This document shows, one piece after another, positions 1 to 11,553 of a stretch of DNA of 64,000 nt. The notes below the pieces were generated by a model. The model worked only from the letters and a program-made list of their open reading frames with translations, did not search any database and was not told where the DNA came from. How positions within the stretch are numbered: the stretch's first letter is position 1; every line of letters starts with the position of its first letter. The DNA comes from Sympetrum striolatum (taxonomy: Eukaryota; Arthropoda; Insecta; Odonata; Libellulidae), in the NCBI GenBank assembly GCA_947579665.1, contig OX388350.1, positions 89,547,152-89,611,151 on the forward strand, read 5' to 3'. Both the position numbers and the translations under genes were made by a program.

Positions 1-165
1 GTAATAGTTTTGTATATATTCCCTAAACTTTTTACTTGACGTCTATATTCTAATTTAAAGTTCTTCAACCATTACAGTGACGCTATCTGTCTTCCCATAT
101 CAACACGAATCTTGCTGCTCTCCTTTGAATATTTTCTAATTTGTCTGTTAGTCCTTCATGGGTGG
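1..165 (-). mobile_element. LINE reverse-transcriptase C-terminal scrap
   Basis: On the minus strand this is nearly the same sequence as 31390-31560 and 48686-48790, which encode the C-terminal tail of a non-LTR reverse transcriptase polyprotein. It runs off the left edge of the window, so its true length is unknown. No catalytic motif is present. Identity rests on the match to the 31.2-32.3 kb copy, which carries QGSVLGPLL and FADD motifs. Confidence 0.7.
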
Positions 166-289
166 AATTATAATTTTGAAATACATTATCTTAGGTAAAT
201 CACGGTAGTATAATTGAAAACATTCTAGATAGAGTTCAATCTGCTATCGTGAATTTATTTCACGAAGCAATTTGGCTGATCCAGTGATT

Positions 290-460
290 TATTTTCTTTC
301 GGTACACTCGTTCTCCATTAGCACGTCTTGAAAACTTGGCGCCAACGATACGCGGCCGAATAACAAAAGAAGTGAGCTGAGCATGCGCCAGAGGCTCCTC
401 CGTTTAGTTGGCGTCGTGTCCTTGGTTAGTGATGGTCGCCGAGGCGGACGGACGCTCTCG
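290..460 (+). promoter_or_regulatory. Candidate CpG-rich promoter and first exon
   Basis: A GC- and CpG-rich patch stands out from AT-rich surroundings. It ends in an excellent splice donor (CTCTCG then GTAAGC at 461). An ATG at 432 has G at -3 and G at +4. It opens nine codons plus two bases before the donor. Joined to the acceptor at 16424/16425 this frame would stop after 25 codons, so it would be an upstream ORF, not the main frame. This is the best candidate for the 5' end of the gene whose coding exon lies at 16934, which implies a ~16-kb first intron. The link is inferred. The patch could belong to another transcript. Confidence 0.35.
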
Positions 461-3400
461 GTAAGCTATTATTTCGCTACTATTCGGAAGGTGTGTGACG
501 TTTGATTTCATTACAGAAATTTATAATGTTGCGCTGAAACTTAGATAACTCGTTAGTCGATTATCGGCAAAGAACTTTCACAATTTGAGGGCCAAGATGC
601 CGTTTTGTCAACTTTCACTAAGTCATTTTCCGTTGTGTGTACCTTTCAGAGTGTGACATATAATTTACTACTGTGCAGGTTTCGGAAAGTGAATCGATTT
701 CACTAACATTTCAATCGCCTTTTAGATATTGCAGTCTACCGAACTACGTACTAGCTGTTTGTTGTGGGAATTCATAGCGAAACTCTCGGCCTTGCGCAGA
801 AACTTTTCTACTTGACAAATAGCACCCTTAAGTTAAGGAATATTTTGCGTGTTACGGAAAAGAATTCGTTTTGACATCATTCAATGATATGGGGATAATT
901 AGCAGAATATACATTTATCTCTGAAGTAATGGTGAATCGGCATTTACGAAGAAGTACCAATGAATTTCTCACGAAAATAATAATAAATTTGAATCGCGCG
1001 TAATAGCGGGAGTTTCGAAGGAATATTCGTATTAAGTCCCGTAAGGAGTGTATTAATGTCCACATTTTCGAAAATAGTTGGCTCTTAGACAAGAAGTTCC
1101 GCTGAAGAGTAATTTGTGATTAAAGAAAGTGAAACGATGATGATTGTGTGAATTGGAGACAAATAATGTGTCGTTGTATGTGCGAAGTACCGCTGATTGT
1201 GACTTCGAAGATAAATGATTTGTAAAAGGAATTTTTCTTCAAAAGAGATTTGGGTTCAATAAAAGTATAGCCGATGACATTGCATTTGCAACAGATTATC
1301 AGATTAGAATCAGCGCTTTTCTACGACTTAGTTGGACTGTTATTACTTTAAATGCAGTCCACAGTGAAATTGCTGCTAGAGCGAAGACCAATGTTGGTTA
1401 ATTGCACACTCCACTAGGTGAAAAGGAAGATTTTCGGATAATTTCGTTGAATCCTGTCCCATTGGAGCACCTGCCCAGGTTGCAAATCAGTTGGAAAGGT
1501 TCTAAATTGAAGGAAAGTTTATTACGAAATTACGACAAATGTTGAAAAACTCATTCGTAGGAGTCTCGCATATTTTAGGCATCTAATTAAAGGTTAATAA
1601 TTATATATTCCGTACGAAAGAAGTGCTGCTGTAGAAATTGCTGGCATTCAGCTGGATCATCAAGTTTATGGAATAATTTCTCAATTTTTAGACACATTTT
1701 TGCTGAAAGAAAGGAACAATTATGAGCATCTTCAGCAATTACGAATGCAGCAAAAGCGTACGTTTTCTTTGAAATATCGCTTTGAAGAGACCAGCAATTA
1801 AGAGTTGGCAACTTCTTCGGTTAGAGCGACAAAAATTACGACAGTTAAGTATTGATGGTATTTACAAGGTTAACGAGATCTTTTTCTAGCTAATAAACGC
1901 TAAAATTTAAAAATAAAAAGTTGAAACGAATATAGTCGGCTAAATGTGACGCCCACAATCTGCATGTCAAGGATTGCCTTCGCATTGTACTGCGCCCACG
2001 GATTTCTGGATCAAAGGGAAGCAGTTTAATATTGAGACGGTGCTATAGAAAGGGATTTTTGAGTTGCGTACTAACTAGGTATATGTCGCCCTCCTCACCT
2101 ATTTATAATGTATTTCTCTCTAATTATTTTCGAACCGAAGCGTTAGTCTACCAGCAATCATTGAGTCGGTTGATGAGATTGATTGTTCAGCGTATGTTTG
2201 ATCACTTCCTTTCTTCAGACACCGTTAAATATCCACATTGGCGTATATTCATTCTCTTTTACTTCCGACAATATTCGGAGCGCAATGTATTCCTCAGATT
2301 CAAAAACCATGAATTCTCTGTTCGGAAACGTCAACCTCTTCCGAATTTTATTCATCGTAGTATCCGACCTATATTTGAGGCAAGACGGTCAGTTATTTAA
2401 AATATTCGTTTCTGTTTATTTTCCTGTCGAATATTGAAAACAATATCAAAATTAATAACGAAGGGAAAGAAAGGATTTTAATATGTGTACGCCACAACAC
2501 GAAGAATCGGTGGACGAGAAGATGAGTTTGCGTCTCATATCTTCCGTGCGCGACTGAGCTCAGTGTGGTTTGGTTATCTTGTTCGTTGTTCTTCAGACGA
2601 GCTCATTCCCACCTAATACGAAAGATTCGTACATTTCGAATCATCTTCGAAGTTTTCAGCAGGAAAAGTCGCCATGCTATCGTATTTGTTTAATCAGAAA
2701 GGAACGCGGCTGTTAATGCGAACTTATTTATTAATGTGCCCACCGGATGCTAAACATGGTAGAATTAAAATTGCTATGCTTGAAACGATCGCTAATTCAA
2801 TGATTTTCTTTTATTTAAATGCTGTCGAGAACCCAGGGAAATTAATATAAGAAAGGACTCGGGATTAAACTCCCTTTGATTATTATAGCATTGCTTTAAA
2901 AAGTCCCTATTTCTAAAACAAAAATCGTCGATTTTTCGAGGGTTTGTTTCTCCACCGCTCTCTCGCAATTTGATCTTCATTTGCCGAGGACAATCTGTTG
3001 CGATTCGTTTGCTTGCTAATTGTAAAATTTCCGATTGATCAAATCTTTATAAAATTATAGAATTCTCCGTCATTCGAGAATTCTCTTCTCCTTTTGGAAT
3101 TTCTTTCGTGAAATTGTTGAGCTGCTGCGGCGAATCGATTTGTATTAAGACGTCTGTCCCCAAGGATTAAAACACCTAGATAATTGCGTGCTTTTCTTAG
3201 TAAACAAATGTCGTTTCCGAGCTACGATTTTTAGCCAGATGTTACTGATGCGTTATTGAAACGCTGAACTTGACTACCTTCGAAATGCAATTTAAGTTTT
3301 CCCAGCTGTTATCCTGTCTGCAATACTTTTTATGTGCTTAAAGGAGACATAAGAAAACAAAAAGGCTCCAATTTTAGCACATCTTTGGTTTGTACTGTGA

Positions 3401-4459
3401 AACTGAATCATCATCCTAATCTTCTTCAGAATCTGATGAACTTCGATGTCTGTCTTGAGTTGGATTCTTCTCGTAAATGCGAAGATCATTTCATCGTAAT
3501 TCTGATGATTTGGAATCTCAGTCAAAAATGCTGTTCGAATTCTGCTTGATTTCGCACTTCTAAGACCGTTTTTCCTTTTTTTTCCTTCTGCCAAACTTAA
3601 TGTTTTCAGCCGTGCTCGCTTCATTTTATCGAATATTTGTAGTAATATAAAATTAATATCTGATCATGTTGTAATTTGGTGGTCGTTAATGCTTTCAATC
3701 GAGTGTAAAATTTGAAATGTGACCCTAATACTATGAATAGGCGAACATTTGGGAATAAAAACGCAAATGGTCAAGGGGAGAAATATTTCATAGGGTGTCG
3801 AGGTGAGCGTGGCTGCTTTATGAAAATAAACGGAACGAGCATTTAAGGGTATTTCTTATTCGACCCTTTTTTTTCAAAGGACAGTTGTATTTTTCTTTGT
3901 CACGATTAATGAGGCGTGGAAGCATCGCGTTCAGAGCAACGAAAGAATAAGAAAATGTTGATGCAACAATGAGACGCAAGTAGATGTACAGAGAAGTGTG
4001 ACTTCTTCCAACGTATTGCATCAGGTTCGATAAAAATGTTTTCAGTTGCTTTTATAGATTTTCCGTTTCTATTTTTAGATTTACCTTCTATAATGATGGT
4101 TGTTAAAATTGAGGATGAATTATTTTGATGTTTAGAAGGAACGCATGTATGCAATTCAAACAGTCATGAGTGTTCTACCTTTCGCTAGGTTCATTCACAA
4201 TCAAAAATCCTTATTAAGCGCTTCCTTAACCCCACCTAATGAAACGTGATTATTTAGCGATTGCATCTCCCAGTCATATTATTTATCGCCATTTTTAACG
4301 CTTAGAGACTTGCTTTTCCGGAATCTGCATGTCGTTGTCTTTTCCTCATTCAAATTGGCTTTCGTATTAATCTGTTATTTTAATTTATATTTCGTAATTT
4401 ATTAACTCATTCTCGCCACATTTGACTTCAAATCGCATTCTTTTTTATCCATTAGAGAG
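461..4459. other. AT-rich stretch, no gene recognised
   Basis: Short ORFs on both strands show no recognisable domain. A patch around 2510-2650 is somewhat richer in CpG and contains an initiator-like TCAGT at about 2555. It has no supporting donor or ORF that I trust. If 290-460 is the first exon, this is intron. Confidence 0.5.
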
Positions 4460-4869
4460 TAGGGGTCTCCGAACAGCCGCATTAAGCAGCAGTTTGGTGG
4501 CCTACTACACACTCGAGGTCCAAATTAAAAATAATCAGAACATAGATATTGTTTTTAATTATTAATGTAATATTATTGTATTCGGTAATTATTTTATAAA
4601 AATTGATACTCTACACACGAATACCTGTATTAGTGGGAATGTTGAAATTGTTTCCTGGATGCCAAAATAGCACACATTTCTGGATTTAGATTTTATGTCC
4701 ATCAACACTCACCTGAGATCCGACAATTGTTTTCTCAAATTTTTCAACGGCGGCTGATCTTGGCAGGATACACGTAAATTTCCGTCATTTATTTCTGTAG
4801 ATGAAAAAGTCTCAACGGGCCGGATGACACGCGGGCCGCATCCGTCCCGCGGTCGTAGTTTGGCATCTG
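4460..4869. mobile_element. hAT-type MITE (about 410 bp)
   Basis: The left end reads TAGGGGTCTCCGAAC. The right end, reverse-complemented, reads CAGATGCCAAACTACG and continues with GGACGGATGCGGCCCGC. This G/C-rich end resembles hAT (Charlie-like) terminal repeats of the form CAGGGGTCTCCAAACTACGG. No matching 8-bp target duplication is visible, so the copy is old or its edges have eroded. The interior is AT-rich with no transposase. Confidence 0.5.
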
Positions 4870-7573
4870 CACAATGGGTTGAGTCTAAAACTGAACAATT
4901 TGTCGGGAGTCACTTAATCGACGAAAATTTTGTCTTGACGTGACTACCCATAGTTCCTAGCGGCAGATAAACGTACTATATAATATTAATTCGTAAATTG
5001 TAATTTCCATTTTGGAAAGCTAATACCTTACACCCGAACCTCCAGATAGTGTTTCTGTAAAATTTGATAATCTTCATGATGATACATCAGTCACCAAATT
5101 TCAATCGATTCCATTGTTTTCTCAGTTCTTTCAGTCACTTTCCTATTTTTTCTAACTCTCGGAAACTGCGTTGGTTTTCAACGCATCATTTCATGACGAG
5201 CATACTAATGAATTTAAAAATCGAACCGAATGGCTCCGAGAATAATATCCTTACGTCCCTTACCTCCTAAAAAACCCCCATCGCCGGTAAATTAATATTG
5301 ATATAATGGTGATGCGGGCCTTCATACGGGTGCTTGAGGGAGATGAATTCATTTCAAAGATAGATTGTGGGACTATTCTAGGTACCAGCGTTCGTTTTGG
5401 GAGGTCGGTAATGTTTATGTTACACATCCTGCATTGTTATCTCGGAAGAGAATATTTAATCCTTTGAGGAAATGGTTCAAAAAGTGCTGGAATTTGGTGT
5501 ACCCTCTTAGATCGTATCCTGATAAAAAGATCCAATTTCGGTCCAGCAGTAAAAACGCATTCGTTGCAGAATATGTTTCGCTAAGACCCTCGGGGGGATC
5601 AGACAAGTGAAGGAGAATCTTGAAAACTGGTGTAAAAGAGGTATATTATCAAATATAAAGTAAGAGACTCGCTTTCCGTCATCAGGTTATCGAGTTTTAT
5701 CTCTATTTCCTTTCTTACCTTTTTTACTCTTAATATTTATTTCTTCAGCTGATTCTTGCTGATTGCCAAATTTCCTGTATTCCGTTTCACTCACCTTCAT
5801 TCACATCACCTGCCTTAATTTTCTCGTCGGTTATCTGCTAGGACAAGCGATGTTGTGACAACTTGCATCCCTTTCTCATTTTATCATACTCATTTTTCGT
5901 CATTATCAATTTATGCAATTTATGGTCACTTCCTGTATATGCGCTACTTACTCTCTTCGATTTGGGTTTGATAACACTGGTTATTTCACCTTATATGATG
6001 AGATTTTCATATCTCTTGACTCTGCATATCTATTCCATCATCAATTTCGTCTTCTTAGTAGTTTCATATATATATATATACACACACACACAATAATATT
6101 TATATATATAATATATCCAAATATATATTTGGATTTTTCCGCTGGGTATAGTTTCCACCGTTACGGTGATTATTCTCTCACAGTTGTTTGATTCCTTCTG
6201 CTGCTTATTTTGTGCAGTCACGCAGTGTGTGACCCTATAGTCGCCTAAAGTCGGTCGGGTAGTATAATTACAACGAGATTCATTCTTTTCATCTCTATTT
6301 TCACTTTTTTAGTCAGCAGCATTTCGAAGGAGATTCGACATTCCATATTACTATACTTTTCGCATTCTTTTAGGTTTTTGCGTCTCTTTAGTTTTCCAAG
6401 CTCTGAAATTCAATTCGTAATGGACAAATTCATGTGAGGCCCGTTTCCTCTGTCCGAAGACCTCAGATCTGGTTGAAATTTGGAGATGCCCTCTTTTTGG
6501 GGCCATCACACCTATGAATTATCCTAAGCCTGTCTATAATATACGATTGAATTCACGGAATAAAAGGCGTTTCTCCGAGAAAACCGTAGGTTTGCTGAAT
6601 ACGCTATTAAATTTAACTGATAATAAAAATGTTTAATAATATCATGTCAGTTAAAATATAGGAATTCGTAATTTGGTATATTTGTAAATTTAGGAATAAA
6701 ATAAGCGAGAAAAAGGCATTCTCGCCATAATTTTCTTCACACTTCCCGTATTCCTGCGGTATTGAGAAATTACTTATAATTATACATTTGCGTTAAAAAT
6801 CACTTCTCTGTCAAGAATGGTGTATTTGAATCGCACTTTTATAATTTTTAAATACGAAACTGATTCTTGATATGAATTCTCACAAACCTCAATCATGATT
6901 CGATTTAAAGTTTATAGGACAAACACCCTGAATGGAAAGTTTGACGATTCGCGAAATCACGAATGTCTAATTTTCATAAAAAGGTCCTCTAATATCCTAA
7001 ACTTTTTCCTTGCGCGTATAAACACCTTAATTGTTGAAAAGTAAAATCTAACTGTCGTTTGGCATCGAGAAATTCATCCGTCGAAAAGTGTTTATCATCA
7101 TTTAAGTTGCTCTCTTCAAAGAAAGATTTTCTTCCATTGCCTATAGGTGAAGGTTTCCTCATTTGGACCATTATTTATTTTCTTTTATATTTACATTACT
7201 AATTCTGTTACCGTTAACTTTAATGATGTATAATATACTATACAGTTTTCCCTTTCATCTGTTGGTTTTATATTTGCTATATATTACTCTTGTGATAAAT
7301 TAAGTGGGAAAACCGAACTATTGCAAATGTCCCAAATTGGGAAACCGGTTGCCTAATTTGGACTCACTGCCCCTAATTATTAGGGAAGCGTCAGCAGTGA
7401 GGTGGGTTACATTGTGCGAGTCCAATCTTACGAAAAACAGTGTAACTCAGCACTATTCCCAGTAAGGAGATGTCCTCGCTGTGTGACTGACCCCAGAATT
7501 CACCATGCTCCTCCCTCGCACCACCATTCCCTAACCATTTTCCACGTCCAGCCACCCCTCTTATTTCGAGTAT
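4870..7573. other. AT-rich stretch with one microsatellite
   Basis: I see no supported gene. ORFs of 60-92 codons are short, overlap on both strands and lack motifs. A compound (AT)n(AC)n microsatellite lies at 6066-6092. Confidence 0.5.
6066..6092. repeat. Compound AT/AC microsatellite
   Basis: About seven AT dinucleotides run directly into six CA dinucleotides. Confidence 0.9.
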
Positions 7574-8544
7574 AAAAAATCTGAATTGGCCAGCACATGA
7601 CTTTCTCCTTATTATAAGATGTAGATATTTATCTAATACAGTATTTCCCAACTCTATATTCAATCTTAACTTGGAAGATATATTTGAAATTATTTTTTAT
7701 AATGTTAAATTTTACTTCACGAAGATTATACACAATGTTTTTCGGAACATGTTCGATGAAAAACGGTGAAATTGGCCTTTTTTGTCTACTACAAGCACCA
7801 ATATAGGATAAATCACAAAACTGATTACACATCAAACTCAATATAACGGGCGATGGAAACGAAATCAAAATACGAACGAAGAGCAAAATAACACACAAAT
7901 GATTAAAAAAAATAAAGACTACACTTTTAAACAGTGTAAACTTAAAAGGTATCAGAGCATGACGAACATTGTTAATATGCACAAAAGAAAGCAAATAAAG
8001 AACACGGAATAGAAAACAAAGAAAAAAACCATATCAATCAGAGCTCAATCCATAGCAAGAGACACAGCGATAGACGCATTGCATTGTTTGCCATGTAAAT
8101 AAACCCATAGTAACGAACTTTATTGCTATTGTGAAGAGTAATCAATAACGGCACGACACCATTATAATTGAATAATTATTTTGAAATAAATACGCGCGTT
8201 TTAAAGTCCCAAACAACTACGAAATAAAACTTTGAAGAAATATAGTAATCGTGTTGATAGAACATTATTATGACATGGTAAAAATGAAAATGACATTTTA
8301 ACGTAATTATGTCGCAATAACCAGAAAATTGGTTAATTATGATACGAATCCTAAACGGTGGTTGAAATCGACATTTTTTTCAATTAAAACCTATAGAAAA
8401 ATACATTTTTTGTAACTTTTGTAGATAAATATATATACCTAAATATCATATTTATGGAAATATTTTTCAAAAATGGAAATTTGCTTCTTAGAATAAAACT
8501 CGACTTCCGGTTGACCGATTTCCTCCAAAACTAATCAACTCTAA
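7574..8544 (+). mobile_element. Family A TIR element, 5' part
   Basis: It starts AAAAAATCTGAATTGGCC and continues with CAGCACATGACTTTCTCC, matching the left end of the complete copy at 50915. It stays alignable to about 7775 and again from about 8230 to 8544 (the segment with ATATCATATTTATGG and CGACTTCCGGTTGACCG). The ~450 bp between is not in the other copy. The right end with its CA tract is missing, and a SINE follows directly. I see no transposase ORF. Confidence 0.65.
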
Positions 8545-8940
8545 CTCTAACCTTACTTAATTTCCTTGATTACCCATCTTAAGGAGGTTTCCTTTCCTTC
8601 ACTATGTGTGGCTGGTGCTTATATTAAGCCGCGACTGCGAACGATGACGCCATGGGGACGATCAATCGCTAAGCCCACACAGTCTCCCGAATAGCTTTAG
8701 AGAAGGTTCCGGCGGGATAGCTCAACGGACAGAGCACCTGACCGGCAATCGGGAGACCCAGGTTCGATTCCCGGTCCCGTCGGACTTTTTTCAAGTCTTT
8801 TCTTCCTTGGAAATAATTACGAGTTTAGGTAACCCTTATTTTTCTAAAAGTAAGCAAATGAGCCAACTAACCCTGGGTGCGTGGTCATCCCTAGGGATGA
8901 GTTAGCATAAAGGGATACTTAGGGAAAACACAATTTTCGA
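8545..8940 (+). repeat. tRNA-derived SINE-like repeat
   Basis: Bases 8711-8782 fold as a tRNA. The acceptor stem is GGCGGGA with TCCCGTC (one G-U). The D arm is GCTC/GAGC, the anticodon stem CCTGA/TCGGG, and the T loop TTCGATT. The anticodon position would read GGC (Ala). Base 33 is C instead of T and one T-stem pair is mismatched, so I treat it as a tRNA-like SINE head, not a working tRNA. The body after it (a GACTTTTTTCAAGTC stretch, then CTTCCTTGG) recurs at 18985-19310 and, inverted, at 40100-40260. That recurrence establishes a dispersed family. Confidence 0.7.
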
Positions 8941-9706
8941 AGGAAAAAAATATTTTATCAAAACTTGGGGTAGCTTAAGAGTTGTTACAGATTTTGAATT
9001 TTGGAAGTAAATATTCCAGGTTATTACGGATTTAATTGTTTCTAGTTCAAGGAGATTTTTTCAAAATCAAAAAAAGACCAATCGCAATCTATCAAACCTA
9101 ACGATTTGTATTCCAATTGCATTTCTGTGGTGCTGAATGTGTATAATCCACGCATGCAACCACAGTCAACCACTCTTTCGAAAACCACCATCAGGAGAAT
9201 TCACACACAACTCGATTTACGTTCATCAGAACCAAAGTATTGAAAAATGTGATCGCGGTCAGAAAAACGATGGAAAAAACTTCATCGTGACGCTTCCCAC
9301 TGAAATCACGGGTGCACTTGGATGGTCCTTATTTTCGGAAGTCTGAAATTCTTTCGGGACACCCCCTGAAGCTATTTCCATTTGGTTAGAAAATAGATTG
9401 TGTAAAATATTATTTAAATCGGATAACGGAAGAACGTGCCTTACCGTTTGAATTTTTCAACATTTTTGGCCTTTTTTCGGACATCAAAGGTAATTAGGGA
9501 GTCTTCCCATTTTTGTATGGTTTTTATCAATAAATTATTAGACATTATTTTATTAGAATATTAATTGGATCCGCGCTGCAGTTTTTGAGATTCAGCCCAA
9601 ATAGAGAGCGCGTTCGTAGTTAACACAATTTATTGTATTATTTAACTTTTGACTCATCCTCAATTAAACCAGCGCACTACGTCTTTGATAAAATTGTTCG
9701 CTTGAC
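8941..9706. other. Non-coding stretch, nothing recognised
   Basis: AT-rich. A 69-codon ORF at 9137-9346 shows no motif. Confidence 0.4.
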
Positions 9707-10270
9707 ACAGTGGAGAAAACTTCAATACATTTTACACATCGGGTCAAATATAGTTTTTTTCGAGTACGGGACTTGAAACTTCGCATTGTTATTGAAAAAA
9801 GATGGGATTTTATGTTTTCCGTTTGTCTTTTTTTAATATTGTGAGGCGTCAGATAAATTCAGGGGGTCAGACTTGAGACATTTTTACAGAAAATTAGTCT
9901 TTTGGGTTTTTCGGAGGAACATACGAGTTCGTTAATTTATAGAGACTTTCCATAGAAACTTTTGGAAAAATCGACGACGAAATCTGTCTCTCTTGATTCG
10001 TTGAAGTTTTTGCGCTCACAGTCTTTGCTCATTAAAAGCAATAAAATGGCGGACCCATTTTTCAACCAAATTTCGAGATAATGCAAGAAAAACAATTAGG
10101 TAAACGGCAATGGACAATCAAGTGTACTATATCACGTCGATCTATAAGGCTTCTAGATACGGAGTCTGAAGAAACTGTTTCAATTCACTTGCTCCCTTTG
10201 GATGGCGGTCCATTTTACGTTGCGCGGTCGAAGCCGCAGAATCCCCGTTACGCTGTCTTCTGTTTTTGAA
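9707..10270 (-). mobile_element. Family C TIR element
   Basis: Reverse-complemented, it aligns along almost its whole length with 34885-35475, including AAACGGAAACATAAAAT, CAATAAC.ATGCGAAG and AACTAGGTAAACGGC. Its end at 9707 reads CAGTGG, like the CAGTGGGTTGAAATCGA end of the copy at 19608. It is probably a non-autonomous hAT-like element (CAG-type ends). No transposase is visible. The other end is not clearly defined. Confidence 0.6.
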
Positions 10271-10784
10271 ACTGTTTTGCTACAAAAAAATAATGTTAAC
10301 GTAAAACGTGTAAATATTTCACTGATACCATAGGCGCTTGCCTTAAAGTAGGTTTTCTACAAAAACTGCTCTGAGGAGAACTTGCCTAAAATTACTCCTG
10401 TGCGTTGAACAATCAGTAGTTTCCGCAGCCGTTGCTATATAGCCGATAATATATTTTATCGAAAGAAACAAAACGTGAAACATATGGTGCGGAAACGTCC
10501 CATTTAAGTTGCTCAAAGTAGTTGCGAGAATATATTTTCTTTCTCCGCGACTCTAACGCTAACCAAGATAATTTACCGCATGATTATGAAACGTATTCGA
10601 TTTTTTATCATTACAAATATATCTCACTGCGGCATTTTGGATACGCTATATTACTCGATTCGCACAATTCGGGAAATATCCCCACCGATGGAAATCCCGA
10701 GAGTGAAATGGAGGAGATCGACGTTCTTGAGATATCGCAGCAGCTGGGAAAGGCCAGGAAACAGCCGGGTGTTATGCACCGAGG
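10271..10784. other. Non-coding stretch upstream of a Penelope fragment
   Basis: A 103-codon ORF at 10522-10833 overlaps the Penelope fragment in another frame. It has no recognisable domain. Part may be decayed Penelope sequence. Confidence 0.35.
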
Positions 10785-11010
10785 AGCATTGGTAAACTGC
10801 TGGGGGATTCTAAAGACAAGAGGGACGTATTGAATTGTAGTGGGGTCTACGAACTTAAATGTGATATTTGTTAGGCCAGGTATGTCGGGAAACCGCTAGA
10901 AATCTGCGGGTGAGGGCGGCGGAACACAATAGGGATCTTCGTCGCCTATGTCCAACCAACCACTTGGAAGAGGGACACTAAAGTGATTTCCAACCCAAAT
11001 GTCTCCATCG
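10785..11010 (+). mobile_element. Penelope-like element, GIY-YIG endonuclease fragment
   Basis: One + strand frame reads LLGDSKDKRDVLNCSGVYEL followed by KCDIC, then a stop codon (TAG), then ARYVGKPLEIC. The GVY and YVG pair with the intervening Cys motif fits the GIY-YIG endonuclease at the C-terminus of Penelope-like retroelements. A frameshifted EHNRDLR and TNHLEEGH continue the pattern. Stops and frame changes make it a fossil. A homing-type GIY-YIG gene is less likely in this repeat-rich setting. Confidence 0.6.
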
Positions 11011-11280
11011 CCAAAAGCAAGGCCGCCGCCTGGACCTTCTAGAAGAGGTTGAAATCGTATGCGCCTCCCAGGAACGAGCACGTGTTTTCCAACCCTTCTT
11101 TCCCTTCCTAGTAAACTCTCCTGACCTTCCTCCAAAATTACCACCGTCAGTGTTTGTATATAATAAAATCCCAAAATAAGAAATGTGCCAGATGATGCTA
11201 ATTCGGTGTCGGAACATGTCGCCAAAGTAATAAATCTGTGGAAGTGTTCTTATTCGTTCATTCAAATTTTTAAATAATTA

Positions 11281-11553
11281 ATGAATAAAAGGAAAAAAAT
11301 TGATTTTTTTTCCGGCGGAGGTATTGAAAGGCTAGGCTATCAAGTAGAAATTAAAAAGGAATTGGAAATGATGCAACGAAGGGCGGCTAGGTTTGTGTTA
11401 AGGAGATATGAAAAACGTAGCAGCGTTACTCAGATGATAAAAGAATTAGGTTGGGACAGTCTAGAAGACAGCACAAGAGACTATCGGTTTTCTATGAGGC
11501 ATTCATGGGATTTTAAGGAATTCAATGATAGAGTAAAAGAGGCAGATTACTAA
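11281..11553 (+). mobile_element. LINE RT C-terminal fragment
   Basis: The 90-codon frame contains MQRRAARFVLRRYE followed by SVTQMIKELGWDSLEDS. This is the post-RT signature of CR1/Jockey-group non-LTR elements (RRAxRFV...SVTxMLxxLGWxSLExRR). It is cut off on both sides. The first ~25 codons do not look like the element. Confidence 0.8.

Noticed and set aside
2510..2650. Second promoter candidate
   Set aside because: Slightly CpG-rich with an initiator-like TCAGT, but no donor, downstream element or ORF that I can support.
8711..8782. Functional tRNA-Ala gene
   Set aside because: C at position 33, a T-stem mismatch, and repeat-family body sequence shared with other loci point to a SINE.
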